From positions 13,683 through 77,682 of the forward strand of contig CAYSPG010000015.1 in NCBI GenBank assembly GCA_964432885.1: a stretch of DNA of 64,000 nt, written 5' to 3'. This document shows, one piece after another, positions 51,306-60,268 of the stretch. Origin of the DNA: CAYSPG01 sp964432885. Its GTDB lineage: Bacteria; Bacteroidota; Bacteroidia; AKYH767-A; OLB10. Below the pieces are notes generated by a model that saw only the letters and a list, made by a program, of their open reading frames with translations, did not search any database and was not told the DNA's origin. The translations under genes and the position numbers were made by a program. Numbering within the stretch: position 1 is the first letter of the stretch; each line of letters opens with the position of its first letter.

Positions 51306-52628
51306 TTATTCGTCTTGTTTTTTCTCCACAAAAACCTTTACTCGTTTTATCCTTCGTTTATCTGCCGACTCTATTGTAAACAACATGTTTTTAAATCTGA
51401 TTACTTTATCTTTTGCAGGTATTTCTCTGTTCAGCTCAAGCAGCAGCCCTGCAAGTGTATCGGTATCTCCTTCAACACTGTCAAACTCATCACGATCAAT
51501 TTCCATAATGCGGCACACATCGTTTAATAATGTTTTGGCTTCAAAAACAAACGTGTTATCATCTATTTTAGTGTATGAAAGTTCTTCGTCATCAAACTCA
51601 TCTTTTAATTCGCCTACAATTTCTTCAAGCACGTCTTCTAATGTGGCTATGCCCAGTGTTCCACCAAACTCATCCACTACAATAGCCATATGAATTTTTC
51701 GTTGCTGAAACTCTTGTAACAGGTTGTTTATTTTTTTGCTTTCGGGAACAAAATAAGATTGACGGATAAGTTGTGTCCAGTTAAAATTTTCTTTGTCAAG
51801 GTGTGGAATTAAATCTTTGATGTGTAATACGCCTTTGATATTATCCATACTCGATTCATAAACCGGAATTCGCGAGTAACCGACCTCCTCAATTTTTTTT
51901 AATATTTGGGCAAAGGGCGTTTTAATTTCAAATGCAACCACATCCTGCCTTGGGCGCATAATTTGTTTTACATCAATATTTCCAAAGCTTACAATGCCTT
52001 TTAAAATTCTTTTTTCTTCGGGAGGTGAGTCTTCATCGCTTGTAATCTCAATAGCATGGGTAAGTTCATCAAGTGTAACGTTGTACGATTTTTTCTTTAA
52101 CCGTTTTTCTAAAAAAGCAGTACTGCGCACCAGGGGCATTGTTAGCGGGGTTAAAATTTTTGTTACCAGGTATATGGGCAGTGCCATAGTGTTTGCAATT
52201 TTCAGGTTATTGTGTGCAGCATATACTTTGGGTATAACTTCGCCAAAAAGTGTAATTAAAAATGTTACCACCACCACCTGAATTGCAAAACCAAGAGCGG
52301 GATTGCTTTCAAATTCTTCAATCTGGCTAAAAAATAAAGCAGATAAAATAATGTTGGCAATATTTACAAGTGTGTTTGAAATTAGAAGTGTAACCAATAA
52401 CTTTTTAGGGTGGTTTAGCAAGTGAAGAATAATTTTATTTGGTCTTACATCTTCGTTATCCTTTAAATCAGAAAGTTGGGATGGAGTAAGTGAAAAAAAC
52501 GCCACTTCGCTGCTTGCAAAAAGTGCCGAACTTATAAGGAGTAAAATTATAACAACGGCATCCACAATCATTCCTGGGGAGAGGGTAAATAGTAGCATTG
52601 CCGGAAGGGTATTTAATAAATGTGTCAC
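51306..52628 (-). CDS. gldE: Gliding-motility protein GldE (CNNM/CBS transporter-like)
   Basis: The 440-residue protein has an N-terminal DUF21/CNNM-type membrane domain with several helices (AVVIILLLISSALFASSEVA, LLVTLLISNTLVNIANIIL, VVVTFLITLFGEVIPKVYA), two CBS domains (IMRPRQDVVAFEIKTPFA, FVPESKKINNLLQEFQQRKI followed by VVDEFGGTLGIATLEDVLEE), and a CorC/HlyC C-terminal domain. Membrane topology is that of magnesium/cobalt-linked CNNM proteins. Its place beside gldD supports GldE. The start at 52628 is the first of three nearby Met codons. Confidence 0.88.
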   Translation of the reverse strand: MTHLLNTLPAMLLFTLSPGMIVDAVVIILLLISSALFASSEVAFFSLTPSQLSDLKDNEDVRPNKIILHLLNHPKKLLVTLLISNTLVNIANIILSALFFSQIEEFESNPALGFAIQVVVVTFLITLFGEVIPKVYAAHNNLKIANTMALPIYLVTKILTPLTMPLVRSTAFLEKRLKKKSYNVTLDELTHAIEITSDEDSPPEEKRILKGIVSFGNIDVKQIMRPRQDVVAFEIKTPFAQILKKIEEVGYSRIPVYESSMDNIKGVLHIKDLIPHLDKENFNWTQLIRQSYFVPESKKINNLLQEFQQRKIHMAIVVDEFGGTLGIATLEDVLEEIVGELKDEFDDEELSYTKIDDNTFVFEAKTLLNDVCRIMEIDRDEFDSVEGDTDTLAGLLLELNREIPAKDKVIRFKNMLFTIESADKRRIKRVKVFVEKKQDE

Positions 52629-52732
52629 TTAATAAAAATAAATTAGGCTAAAACAGCCATTAAAAAAATAAACGGATAAAAACATGCAAATATACAATGC
52701 AGTTTTTACCCGTATAATTTTGTTTGCCTTTA

Positions 52733-53173
52733 TCAGAAAGGTAAATCGTCAGTGATATTTGAAGGTGTTTCGGTAACTGGCAACGTAGTTGCCGAATCAG
52801 TATTGGTTGCTGATTTTTCAGCAGGCTGGTAATTATCGTCTTTTCCTCTTGTAAGCAAAGTCATGCTATCGGCAACAATTTCGGTAATATATCTTTTATT
52901 GCCCTGTTGGTCATCCCACGATCGGGTTTTAATGCGACCTTCAATGTAAACCAAACTTCCTTTGCGTAAAATTTTTTCAGCGCTTTCGGCTAATCCGCGC
53001 CACAGCACCACATTGTGCCATTCGGTTTGGTCCACACGAACACCGTCTTTATTTTTATACGACTCAGTTGTTGCCAAAGAAAATTTGGCAATGGCAATAT
53101 TGCCTTCAAGATGGCGTATTTCGGGATCTTTGCCCAAATTACCAACCAGTATTACTTTGTTTACTCCACTCAT
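52733..53173 (-). CDS. ssb: Single-stranded DNA-binding protein
   Basis: From ATG 53173 the product has 146 residues: an OB fold (MSGVNKVILVGNLGKDPEIR, KFSLATTESYKNKDG, TEWHNVVLWRGLAESAEKIL, GSLVYIEGRIKTRSWDDQQG), a short polar linker and the acidic tip DDLPF that binds DNA-replication and repair partners. An in-frame start at 53260 would place extra hydrophobic residues before this fold and is rejected. It has its own promoter and heads the ssb-gldE-gldD transcript, as in Flavobacterium. Confidence 0.93.
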   Translation of the reverse strand: MSGVNKVILVGNLGKDPEIRHLEGNIAIAKFSLATTESYKNKDGVRVDQTEWHNVVLWRGLAESAEKILRKGSLVYIEGRIKTRSWDDQQGNKRYITEIVADSMTLLTRGKDDNYQPAEKSATNTDSATTLPVTETPSNITDDLPF

Positions 53174-53217
53174 TACTTGTTTAGTTTTAGGGGTTGTACT
53201 TAAGTTGTTTAGTAAGG

Positions 53218-53248
53218 CAAATGTAACAAATAGAGCTAAAAAACCAAA
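53218..53248 (-). promoter_or_regulatory. Bacteroidota promoter for ssb-gldE-gldD
   Basis: On the minus strand TTTG (53248-53245) and TACATTTG (53225-53218) are exact -33 and -7 boxes separated by 19 bases. Transcription would begin near 53211, about 38 bases before the ssb ATG. This also confirms the shorter ssb start. Confidence 0.7.
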
Positions 53249-53270
53249 TGTGATTTGCACTGTACTTTCT

Positions 53271-53618
53271 TCAGTCTAAGTATTTTAAAAAAGCAAAACG
53301 CTTGCGTTGCTGTAAGTAGAGCATATTTTTTTGGTTGGCAAAAGCTTCGCGCTCAAAAACAATATTGCGGTAAGCCTTATTATGATTTTTAAATACAACA
53401 AGGTTTACGCAATAATTAATAAAATAAATTAGGTAAAAGAAAACAACAGCAAGTTCGAGTTGCTGCTGCAAGTGAATGTGCTCATGGTTTAATAAAATTT
53501 TATCGGCCTTTAGTTTTTTGTTTTTTAAAAATATGAATGGATAAAATGCCATTCCATCATAAAATAACCACGGCAAGTGCAACGTATTTTTCACAACCGT
53601 GGATTTAAAACTCCGCAT
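53271..53618 (-). CDS. Small membrane protein with an HExxH motif
   Basis: The 115-residue protein has a hydrophobic segment (ELAVVFFYLIYFINYCVNLVVF) right after NHEHIHLQQQ, an H-E-x-x-H motif like that of zinc peptidases such as M56-type proteins. The end EREAFANQKNMLYLQQRKRFAFL is a charged helix. The pattern recalls a Bacteroidota family of small proteins with N-H-E-x-I-H-x-x-Q-Q and a FEREA box. Its start at 53618 overlaps the last 14 bases of asnS, so it is probably co-transcribed with asnS. A peptidase role is possible but unproven. Confidence 0.7.
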   Translation of the reverse strand: MRSFKSTVVKNTLHLPWLFYDGMAFYPFIFLKNKKLKADKILLNHEHIHLQQQLELAVVFFYLIYFINYCVNLVVFKNHNKAYRNIVFEREAFANQKNMLYLQQRKRFAFLKYLD

Positions 53619-54987
53619 TTTTTGGTGTGCGCGGAAAAGGTATTACATCGCGTATGTTGGTCATGCCGGTTACAAAAAGCATTAGGCGTTCAAAACCCAA
53701 GCCAAAGCCGCTGTGGGGGCACGTGCCAAACCTGCGCGTATCCAAATACCAGTACATTTCTTTTTCAGGAATATGCATTTCGCGCATGCGTGCAACAAGT
53801 TTATCGTAATTCTCTTCGCGTTGGCTGCCGCCAATAATTTCTCCTATCCATGGAAACAAAACATCCAAACCACGAACGGTTTTGCCGTCATCGTTTTGTT
53901 TCATGTAAAACGATTTTATTTCTTTTGGATAATCGGTAATCATTACAGGGCAATCAAAATGGGTTACCAAAAAGTTTTCGTGCTCCTTTTGCAAATCGGC
54001 ACCCCATTTTACTTTAAATTCAAATTTTTCATTGTTGGGCTCAAGCACTTCGATAGCTTGCGTATAGGCAAGGCGCTTAAATGTTTTTGATACCACCGAT
54101 TTTAATCGCGCAACTAATTCTTTATCGTACATATTGTTTAAAAACTCCAAATCGTCAGCGCAATTTTGCAGGGCATAGTTCACTAAGTATTTCAACAGGT
54201 CTTCGGCCAAATCCATGTTGTCCTGTATTTCATAAAAAGCCATTTCAGGCTCTATCATCCAAAACTCGGCAAGGTGGCGCGGGGTGTTTGAATTTTCGGC
54301 ACGAAACGTTGGACCAAACGTGTAAATTTTTCCAAGGGCCATGGCGGCAAGTTCGCCTTCAAGCTGGCCACTTACGGTAAGATTTGTTGAGCGGCCAAAA
54401 AAATCTTCTTTGTAATTAATGCTTCCGTCCGGGTTACGCGGAGGATTTTTTAAATCAAACGTTGTAACCTGAAACATTTCTCCGGCACCTTCGGCATCGC
54501 TTGATGTGATGATGGGCGAATGCAAATAATAAAATCCGTTATCGTTAAAATATTTATGTATGGCATAAGCCATTGCATGCCGCATTCTAAACACAGCGCC
54601 AAACGTATTGGTACGCGGACGCAGATGTGCAATCTCCCTCAAAAATTCCATTGTGTGTCCTTTCTTTTGCAATGGAAATGTTTCGGCATCGGCTGTGCCA
54701 TAAACTTCTATGCTGTTGGCTTGCACCTCTACACTTTGTCCCTGCCCTTGAGATGCCACCAAATTTCCTGTTACACAAATGCAGGCTCCGGTTGTAATTT
54801 GTTTCATTACCTCTTCGCTAAACTTTGCAACTTCTGCAACCACCTGTATGTTATGAATGGTTGAGCCGTCATTAAGGGCTATAAAAGCAATATTTTTATT
54901 GCCGCGCTTGGTTCTTACCCATCCTTTTAAAGTTACTTGTTGTGATGATGGTGATGTCTTTAATACATCGTTAATGTACTGGTGCAT
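53605..54987 (-). CDS. asnS: Asparaginyl-tRNA synthetase
   Basis: From ATG 54987 (MHQYINDVLKTS) the protein has 460 residues; an ATG at 55038 would add 17 residues outside the family. The N-terminal OB domain (VTLKGWVRTKRGNKNIAFIA) binds the anticodon. The class II core shows motif 1 (RMRHAMAYAIHKYFNDNGFY), motif 2 (FRAENSNTPRHLAEFWMIEP) and motif 3 (GFGLGFERLMLFVTGM). Asn-type residues rather than Asp-type agree with AsnRS (SSDAEGAGEMFQV). It charges tRNA-Asn. Confidence 0.94.
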   Translation of the reverse strand: MHQYINDVLKTSPSSQQVTLKGWVRTKRGNKNIAFIALNDGSTIHNIQVVAEVAKFSEEVMKQITTGACICVTGNLVASQGQGQSVEVQANSIEVYGTADAETFPLQKKGHTMEFLREIAHLRPRTNTFGAVFRMRHAMAYAIHKYFNDNGFYYLHSPIITSSDAEGAGEMFQVTTFDLKNPPRNPDGSINYKEDFFGRSTNLTVSGQLEGELAAMALGKIYTFGPTFRAENSNTPRHLAEFWMIEPEMAFYEIQDNMDLAEDLLKYLVNYALQNCADDLEFLNNMYDKELVARLKSVVSKTFKRLAYTQAIEVLEPNNEKFEFKVKWGADLQKEHENFLVTHFDCPVMITDYPKEIKSFYMKQNDDGKTVRGLDVLFPWIGEIIGGSQREENYDKLVARMREMHIPEKEMYWYLDTRRFGTCPHSGFGLGFERLMLFVTGMTNIRDVIPFPRTPKNAEF

Positions 54988-55110
54988 TTGTAAAATAGAT
55001 TGGAAAAAATTTGAGAGTGCAAAAAAAGTAAAAAACAAGCAACTATTTATTATTTACTGCCATATATCTTTTTTTGAATCGGATTTTATACTTTAGAAAA
55101 AAATTAAACG

Positions 55111-56766
55111 ATGAACAGACTTTACATTATCATTTGTTTTCTTTTTGTTTTTGGAAATGCTCACTCACAAAATATAAATTGGAAGTGGGCAAGAGTGGAT
55201 GGACCAGTTAGCAATATGATTAATGGTGGTGGTGATAAATTGGCAACCTATTCCAATAATAGCATTTACGCATTTGGAAATTATTATGGTTCACAATGTG
55301 CTTTTGATACAATAGTTTTAACGAACAATAGCCCACAATTTTCAGATTTATTTCTTACCAAATATGATTCATCAGGCAACGTTCTCTGGGTCAAATCTGT
55401 TTATGGAAATGGCACAGATCTCAACCGATGTGTAGCAACTCAATACAATGGAAATATCTATCTCAGTGGAACTTTTAATTCTGATACTTTAATTTTTGAT
55501 TCTGACACTTTGTTTAATACTAATGGAAGACTGTTTTTTGCCAAATACGATGCCAATGGAAATTTAATTTGGGTAAAAAACGAAGGCGGCCCCAATGGTT
55601 TGGGAATATGTTTTAGTATAGCAACCGACATAGTTGGATTTTATGCAACTGGTGCTTTTCATGGTTCATCATTGCAATTAGGAACTTTTACGTTGAATAA
55701 TTTAGGAACAAGCAATATCTTTCTTGCCAAATTCGATTTAAATGGAAACTTTGTTTGGGCTAAGAGTGCAGGTGGTAATTTGATAGAAGAAAGTTATTTT
55801 GTAGCGAGAGACCTTAACGACAATGCTTACATCGCTGGAATTTCTCAGTCAACCATTGCCTACTTTGGTACGGACACAGTACTTAACCCTTCCGGCAAAT
55901 CACTTTTCGTTGCTAAATATGATCCGAACGGAAATTCTGTTTGGGTAAGAGGCTTTCCTTATTACAATTATTCATTTCCCTATGGATTTGCAAATGATAA
56001 TTCGGGTAACATGTATTTTACCGGTTATTATGATTCAACTATTACATTCGGGAACACTGTGCTTACTTCTACTGGAAATTTGGATGCTTTCCTAGCTAAA
56101 ATTGATACAGCAGGAAATGTTGTTTGGGCACAAACAATTGGTGATACAAATTTTGAGATTGGCTCTTCAATAATTGTAAGCCCACAAGGGAAAGTTTTTT
56201 TGGCTGGTACTTTTTACTCATATACAACTATAGGCTCTGTAAACTTTATTATACCTCCTTCTCAAAATCCAGACCCAATGTTTGTTGCAACATTTGACAC
56301 CAGCGGAAGTTTTTTATGTGTTGATGCAATAACTTCAGGAGGTGACCTTTATCAAAGTTCGTTTGCGGCTGATAACATGGGTAATGTGTATTTGGGCGGA
56401 AGTTTTCAAAATACGAGTCCAATGATTATCAATTTTGATACATTGTCTCAACTTGGTGGTAGAACTCTTTTTCTTACAAAATTTAGCTGCAACACTTCAA
56501 CAGGAGTTAATGCACACCAGATTTCAGACATTAACATTAAGTTGTTTCCAAATCCAACAACAGGAAAAATTTCAATTGATTTAGAAAGGTATTTTAAAAC
56601 TGTTTCTGTAAAAGTTTTTTCGGTAACAGGCAAAGAGGTTTTTTATCAAGCGTTCAATAATAAAAACAACATTAGTTTTTATTTAAATGCTTCATCCGGT
56701 TTTTATTTTGTTGAAGTTGCTGCTGATGATATTTCATTTCGTACAAAAGTTGTTGTTGCTGATTAA
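55111..56766 (+). CDS. Type IX-secreted propeller-like protein (SBBP-like repeats)
   Basis: The 551-residue protein starts with a signal peptide (LYIIICFLFVFGNAHSQ) and consists of about seven repeats of around 60 residues with the pattern GNVLWVKS, YLSGTFNSDTLIFDSDTL, FFAKYDANGNLIWVK or FLAKIDTAGNVVWA, typical of SBBP-like beta-propeller repeats. The C-terminal 75 residues are a type A sorting tail with NIKLFPNPTTGKISIDLE, VKVFSVTGKEVFYQ and GFYFVEVA. The product is therefore exported and attached or released outside the cell. Ligand unknown. Confidence 0.85.
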   Translation: MNRLYIIICFLFVFGNAHSQNINWKWARVDGPVSNMINGGGDKLATYSNNSIYAFGNYYGSQCAFDTIVLTNNSPQFSDLFLTKYDSSGNVLWVKSVYGNGTDLNRCVATQYNGNIYLSGTFNSDTLIFDSDTLFNTNGRLFFAKYDANGNLIWVKNEGGPNGLGICFSIATDIVGFYATGAFHGSSLQLGTFTLNNLGTSNIFLAKFDLNGNFVWAKSAGGNLIEESYFVARDLNDNAYIAGISQSTIAYFGTDTVLNPSGKSLFVAKYDPNGNSVWVRGFPYYNYSFPYGFANDNSGNMYFTGYYDSTITFGNTVLTSTGNLDAFLAKIDTAGNVVWAQTIGDTNFEIGSSIIVSPQGKVFLAGTFYSYTTIGSVNFIIPPSQNPDPMFVATFDTSGSFLCVDAITSGGDLYQSSFAADNMGNVYLGGSFQNTSPMIINFDTLSQLGGRTLFLTKFSCNTSTGVNAHQISDINIKLFPNPTTGKISIDLERYFKTVSVKVFSVTGKEVFYQAFNNKNNISFYLNASSGFYFVEVAADDISFRTKVVVAD

Positions 56767-56978
56767 TGAATTCTCTTTTTCTTTTTTAAGAATCGGTTCA
56801 ATCAAAGTCTTACTCCTTCGCAATCTGAAATAGTTAGAGCTGTATATCTATTGTTTCTTCTTTCGTTGTTTTCCTTCAAAAATTTTTCATTTCATACAAA
56901 CCAGCAAATGATTTCGTCCCTACAGGACCAAGAAACTCCGTGGTTGATTTTGCTCTATAGCATCGATTCAAAAAACAC

Positions 56979-58418
56979 TTACTCCAACAACATTTTCTGA
57001 GTATGGGTTTTATCTCCTGTAAGTTTTATAAAATAAACCCCGCTTCTAAAAGCACTCATATCAAAAAAAAATTGGTTTTGTTTTTTTATGTTTAGTTTTT
57101 TTACAGTTTGACCCAAACAATTTAAAACCTCAATGTTTTTAAAATTGTAGTTACACGAATTCCATGATATAAAATAATTTTTGTTTGACGAATTACTTTG
57201 TATTTTTATTTGCGGATCGCAATTATTTTCAACAACAGAAGTAAGTGTGTAACACAATTGCAATTGCGGATGCATATACGAAACAGGATTATTGCTTGAC
57301 GCGAAAAACAAACGCGCATAAAATTGTTCGAGCGTAAGATTTAATCTGAAACCAAAACTCGTGCTTGGATTGGCAAACATATCCTGCACCATTGCAGTAA
57401 CATCAATATTTATATAATCCTGATTTCCGCTGGTGCTTTGGGGTAAAATAACTTCGTTTAGGTTGGTTGTAGTGGGCTGCGTATTCCATGTGGCGGTAGT
57501 TTCACTCCATGGTGTAACCACACGTTGCAAAACACTTTGGTTTGAATTAGTAAGTGATGTATCGTTGCCATAAAACAAATTATTGGGCGCGTAAAACAAA
57601 TTCATAGTGGCGCTTTGTATAATAGCATTGGATGGAATGGAAGAAAAATTAAACTTAAAAAAGTTGCGGTAGGTAACAGGCGTTCCAAAAATTGTCCATT
57701 GCGCAGAGCAGTATTCAATGGAATAAGGATTGGTGTTGCCCGGATTGTAATCATCAAGCACAGCATCTTCGGCAATTGCTAAGACAGGGCATGGTGTTGT
57801 ATAGGTAATAATTAGTTCAGGATGTTCGGTTGAATCAGGATTATCGCCTGTTGCAAAAATTAAACGTGCATAAGGAGTTTCGTTGGTAAGTTTTAAAAGA
57901 AAACCAAAATTATTTTGCTGATTGTTTGCAAACATTGCCTGCACCATGGCAGTAACATCCATACCTAAATAATCTTGTGTAGAACTGGTGCTTTGAGGAA
58001 GAATAACTTCATCCTGATTAGTAGAAGTTGGTTGATTATTCCAAGTAACTCCCGTTTCACTCCATGGTGATGTAACTCTTTGTACAACGCTTTGGTTTGA
58101 ATTGGTAAGCGAAGTATCGCCTCCACCCCAGCTGTTTTGTGTTGCGTAATACAAATTCAAATAAGCGCTTTGTATAGTTGCGTTAGAAGGAATGTAGTTA
58201 AGATTAAATTTAAAAAAGCTTCGCCATGTAACGGGAGTTCCATTTATCGTCCAGGCATTACTGGCCATATCAATTTCAGAAGGATAATTGTTAGCTGAAT
58301 TGTAATTGTCCACCTCGGCATCTTCTTCGTTGGCATTTAAACGAAGAGCAACAGTAGTTTGTGCAAACAAGAATGAACAAAATAAAACAGACAAAATAGA
58401 CAGCAGAAGTTTTTTCAT
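56979..58418 (-). CDS. Type IX-secreted protein with two DNRLRE-like domains
   Basis: From ATG 58418 the product has 479 residues with a signal peptide (LLLSILSVLFCSFLFAQ); an in-frame ATG at 58574 lacks such a start and is rejected. Two tandem copies of a DNRLRE-type beta-sandwich cover about residues 25-205 and 210-395: each has a WRSFFKFNLNYIPS or YRNFFKFNFSSIPS start, a DTSLTNSNQSV stretch, PWSET, and EVILPQSTS then a DVTAMVQ helix. The copies are very similar, so a recent duplication is likely. A type A sorting tail (NYFISWNSCNY, VLNCLGQTVKKL, GVYFIKL) ends the protein. The DNRLRE fold often supports carbohydrate binding or surface display. Confidence 0.83.
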   Translation of the reverse strand: MKKLLLSILSVLFCSFLFAQTTVALRLNANEEDAEVDNYNSANNYPSEIDMASNAWTINGTPVTWRSFFKFNLNYIPSNATIQSAYLNLYYATQNSWGGGDTSLTNSNQSVVQRVTSPWSETGVTWNNQPTSTNQDEVILPQSTSSTQDYLGMDVTAMVQAMFANNQQNNFGFLLKLTNETPYARLIFATGDNPDSTEHPELIITYTTPCPVLAIAEDAVLDDYNPGNTNPYSIEYCSAQWTIFGTPVTYRNFFKFNFSSIPSNAIIQSATMNLFYAPNNLFYGNDTSLTNSNQSVLQRVVTPWSETTATWNTQPTTTNLNEVILPQSTSGNQDYINIDVTAMVQDMFANPSTSFGFRLNLTLEQFYARLFFASSNNPVSYMHPQLQLCYTLTSVVENNCDPQIKIQSNSSNKNYFISWNSCNYNFKNIEVLNCLGQTVKKLNIKKQNQFFFDMSAFRSGVYFIKLTGDKTHTQKMLLE

Positions 58419-58490
58419 GATGCTTGAATTTAGATGCAAATGTACAATACTTGGATGAGAAAAAGATTTGTAAACCGTAAATTTGTCCAG

Positions 58491-60233
58491 ATGATTTTGG
58501 AAGTAAAAGACCTTTGTGTTGATTTTTTGACTGGAGATGAAACTGTAAAAGCAGTTGACACTATTTGTTTTCAACTACAAAAAGGCGAAACATTAGGAAT
58601 TGTTGGTGAGTCGGGTTCAGGAAAAAGTGTTACAGCACTTTCACTTATGCAGTTAATTTCTGATGGAAAAATTTCCGGTACAGCAAATTATTTTTCTGAG
58701 AAAAAAAACAAGCAGGTTGATTTGCTTTCGCTGAATGAAAAAGAAATCCGTAATTATCGCGGTAACGAGCTGTCAATGATTTTCCAGGAGCCAATGACAT
58801 CACTCAATCCTGTTTTGAGTTGCGGGTACCAGGTGGCAGAGGCTATTCGTGTTCATCAATTGGTTTCAAAAAAAGAGGCGAAGGAAAAAACCATTTCTCT
58901 TTTTGAAAAAGTAAAACTGCCGCGCGCTGCAAGTATGTTTGATGCGTATCCGCATCAAATTTCAGGCGGACAAAAGCAGCGTGTGATGATTGCGATGGCA
59001 ATAAGCTGTAACCCATCAGTACTTATTGCTGATGAACCAACCACTGCTTTGGATGCAACAGTGCAAAAATCAATTCTTGATTTATTAAAAGAGTTGCAGC
59101 AGGAAACGGGCATGAGCATTGTTTTTATTTCGCATGATTTAGGAGTGATATCTGAACTTGCAAATCGTGTGCTTGTGATGTATAAAGGAAAAATTGTGGA
59201 GGAGGGAAACACAAAAGAAATTTTTCTCGCACCCAAACATCCTTACACCAAAGGATTAATTTCCTGTCGCCCGCCATTGGATATTCGCATAAAGCAACTT
59301 CCTGTAGTGAGTGATTTTATGGAAGAAAAAAATGGAGCGATAGTTGAACGCGATATTGCCGTTGTAAATAAGTTGCAGAAAGATGTTGTTACAAAAGAAG
59401 AACAAGACAAACGCCACGCAGTTTTATATTCACAAAAACCTGTGATGAAACTGGAAGAAGTAAAAAAGTGGTTCCCGTTAAAAAAGAATTTGTTTGGCAA
59501 AGTTATTGAGCATGTAAAAGCTGTTGATGATGTTTCGTTTGATGTGTATGCCGGTGAAACGTTGGGATTGGTTGGTGAATCGGGTTGCGGTAAAACAACT
59601 TTGGGCAGAACCATTTTGCAATTGACAAAACCAACATCAGGAAAAATAATTTTTAAAGACAATGATTTAACAACACTTGAAGGAAAAAAGATGCGTGAAA
59701 TGCGAAAACATATTCAGATTGTTTTTCAGGACCCGTATTCATCCTTAAATCCTAGAATGAAAATTGGCAAAGCGATAATGGAACCCATGCAGGTGCATCA
59801 CTTGTTTGAAAACGATAAACAACGAAAACAAAAAGTACTGGAGTTGCTCAATAAAATTTCAATTGAAGAAAAATATTTTAATCGTTACCCAAATGAGTTA
59901 AGTGGAGGACAGCGCCAACGTGTTTGCATTGCACGTGCGCTTGCCGTAAATCCTGAGTTTATTATTTGTGATGAGGCTGTAAGTGCTTTGGATGTTTCGG
60001 TGCAGGCGCAGGTGTTGAATTTGCTCAATAAATTAAAAGCGGAATTAGGTTTTACGTGCATTTTTATTTCGCACGATTTATCCGTTGTGAAATTTATGAG
60101 CGATAGAATGGTCGTTATGAACAACGGACGCATTGAAGAAATAGGAAAAGCAGATGATGTTTATAATAATCCAAAATCGGAATACACGAAACAATTAATT
60201 GCGTCTATACCTCAAACTATAAGCCCCATCTAA
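58491..60233 (+). CDS. Fused oligopeptide-type ABC transporter ATPase (DppD/DppF-like)
   Basis: From ATG 58491 (MILEVKDLCVDF) the product has 580 residues; in-frame starts further upstream add unlike sequence. Two ABC ATPase halves are present: residues 1-260 with GESGSGKSV, the signature HQISGGQKQRVMIAMA and Walker B LIADEPTTAL; residues 310-575 with GESGCGKTT, ELSGGQRQRVCIARAL and IICDEAVSAL. Each half has the oligopeptide-type C-terminal loop (PKHPYTKGL, PKSEYTKQL). Together they power import or export of peptides or nickel-like cargo; membrane components are not next to it here. The second half has an Ala instead of Pro in DEA, which is common in this family. Confidence 0.9.
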   Translation: MILEVKDLCVDFLTGDETVKAVDTICFQLQKGETLGIVGESGSGKSVTALSLMQLISDGKISGTANYFSEKKNKQVDLLSLNEKEIRNYRGNELSMIFQEPMTSLNPVLSCGYQVAEAIRVHQLVSKKEAKEKTISLFEKVKLPRAASMFDAYPHQISGGQKQRVMIAMAISCNPSVLIADEPTTALDATVQKSILDLLKELQQETGMSIVFISHDLGVISELANRVLVMYKGKIVEEGNTKEIFLAPKHPYTKGLISCRPPLDIRIKQLPVVSDFMEEKNGAIVERDIAVVNKLQKDVVTKEEQDKRHAVLYSQKPVMKLEEVKKWFPLKKNLFGKVIEHVKAVDDVSFDVYAGETLGLVGESGCGKTTLGRTILQLTKPTSGKIIFKDNDLTTLEGKKMREMRKHIQIVFQDPYSSLNPRMKIGKAIMEPMQVHHLFENDKQRKQKVLELLNKISIEEKYFNRYPNELSGGQRQRVCIARALAVNPEFIICDEAVSALDVSVQAQVLNLLNKLKAELGFTCIFISHDLSVVKFMSDRMVVMNNGRIEEIGKADDVYNNPKSEYTKQLIASIPQTISPI

Positions 60234-60234
60234 A

Positions 60235-60253
60235 TCCTCCCCGAAGGGGAGGA
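60235..60253. repeat. Palindromic repeat after the ABC gene
   Basis: TCCTCCCC (60235-60242), loop GAA, GGGGAGGA (60246-60253) is a perfect 8-base-pair hairpin starting one base after the stop at 60233. Similar GC-rich palindromes are scattered between genes of many bacteria, and a related one lies inside the next gene. It might also stop transcription, but no T run follows. Confidence 0.55.
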
Positions 60254-60268
60254 CTTAAAAAACATTGT

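Noticed and set aside
54988..55038. Upstream ATG for asnS (adds 17 residues)
   Set aside because: The extra residues are hydrophobic and unlike the family start MHQYINDVL.
58437..58444. Minus-strand TACATTTG before the DNRLRE-type gene as a full promoter
   Set aside because: The -7 box is present but no TTTG lies 19-21 bases upstream, and the region is a crowded divergent gap.
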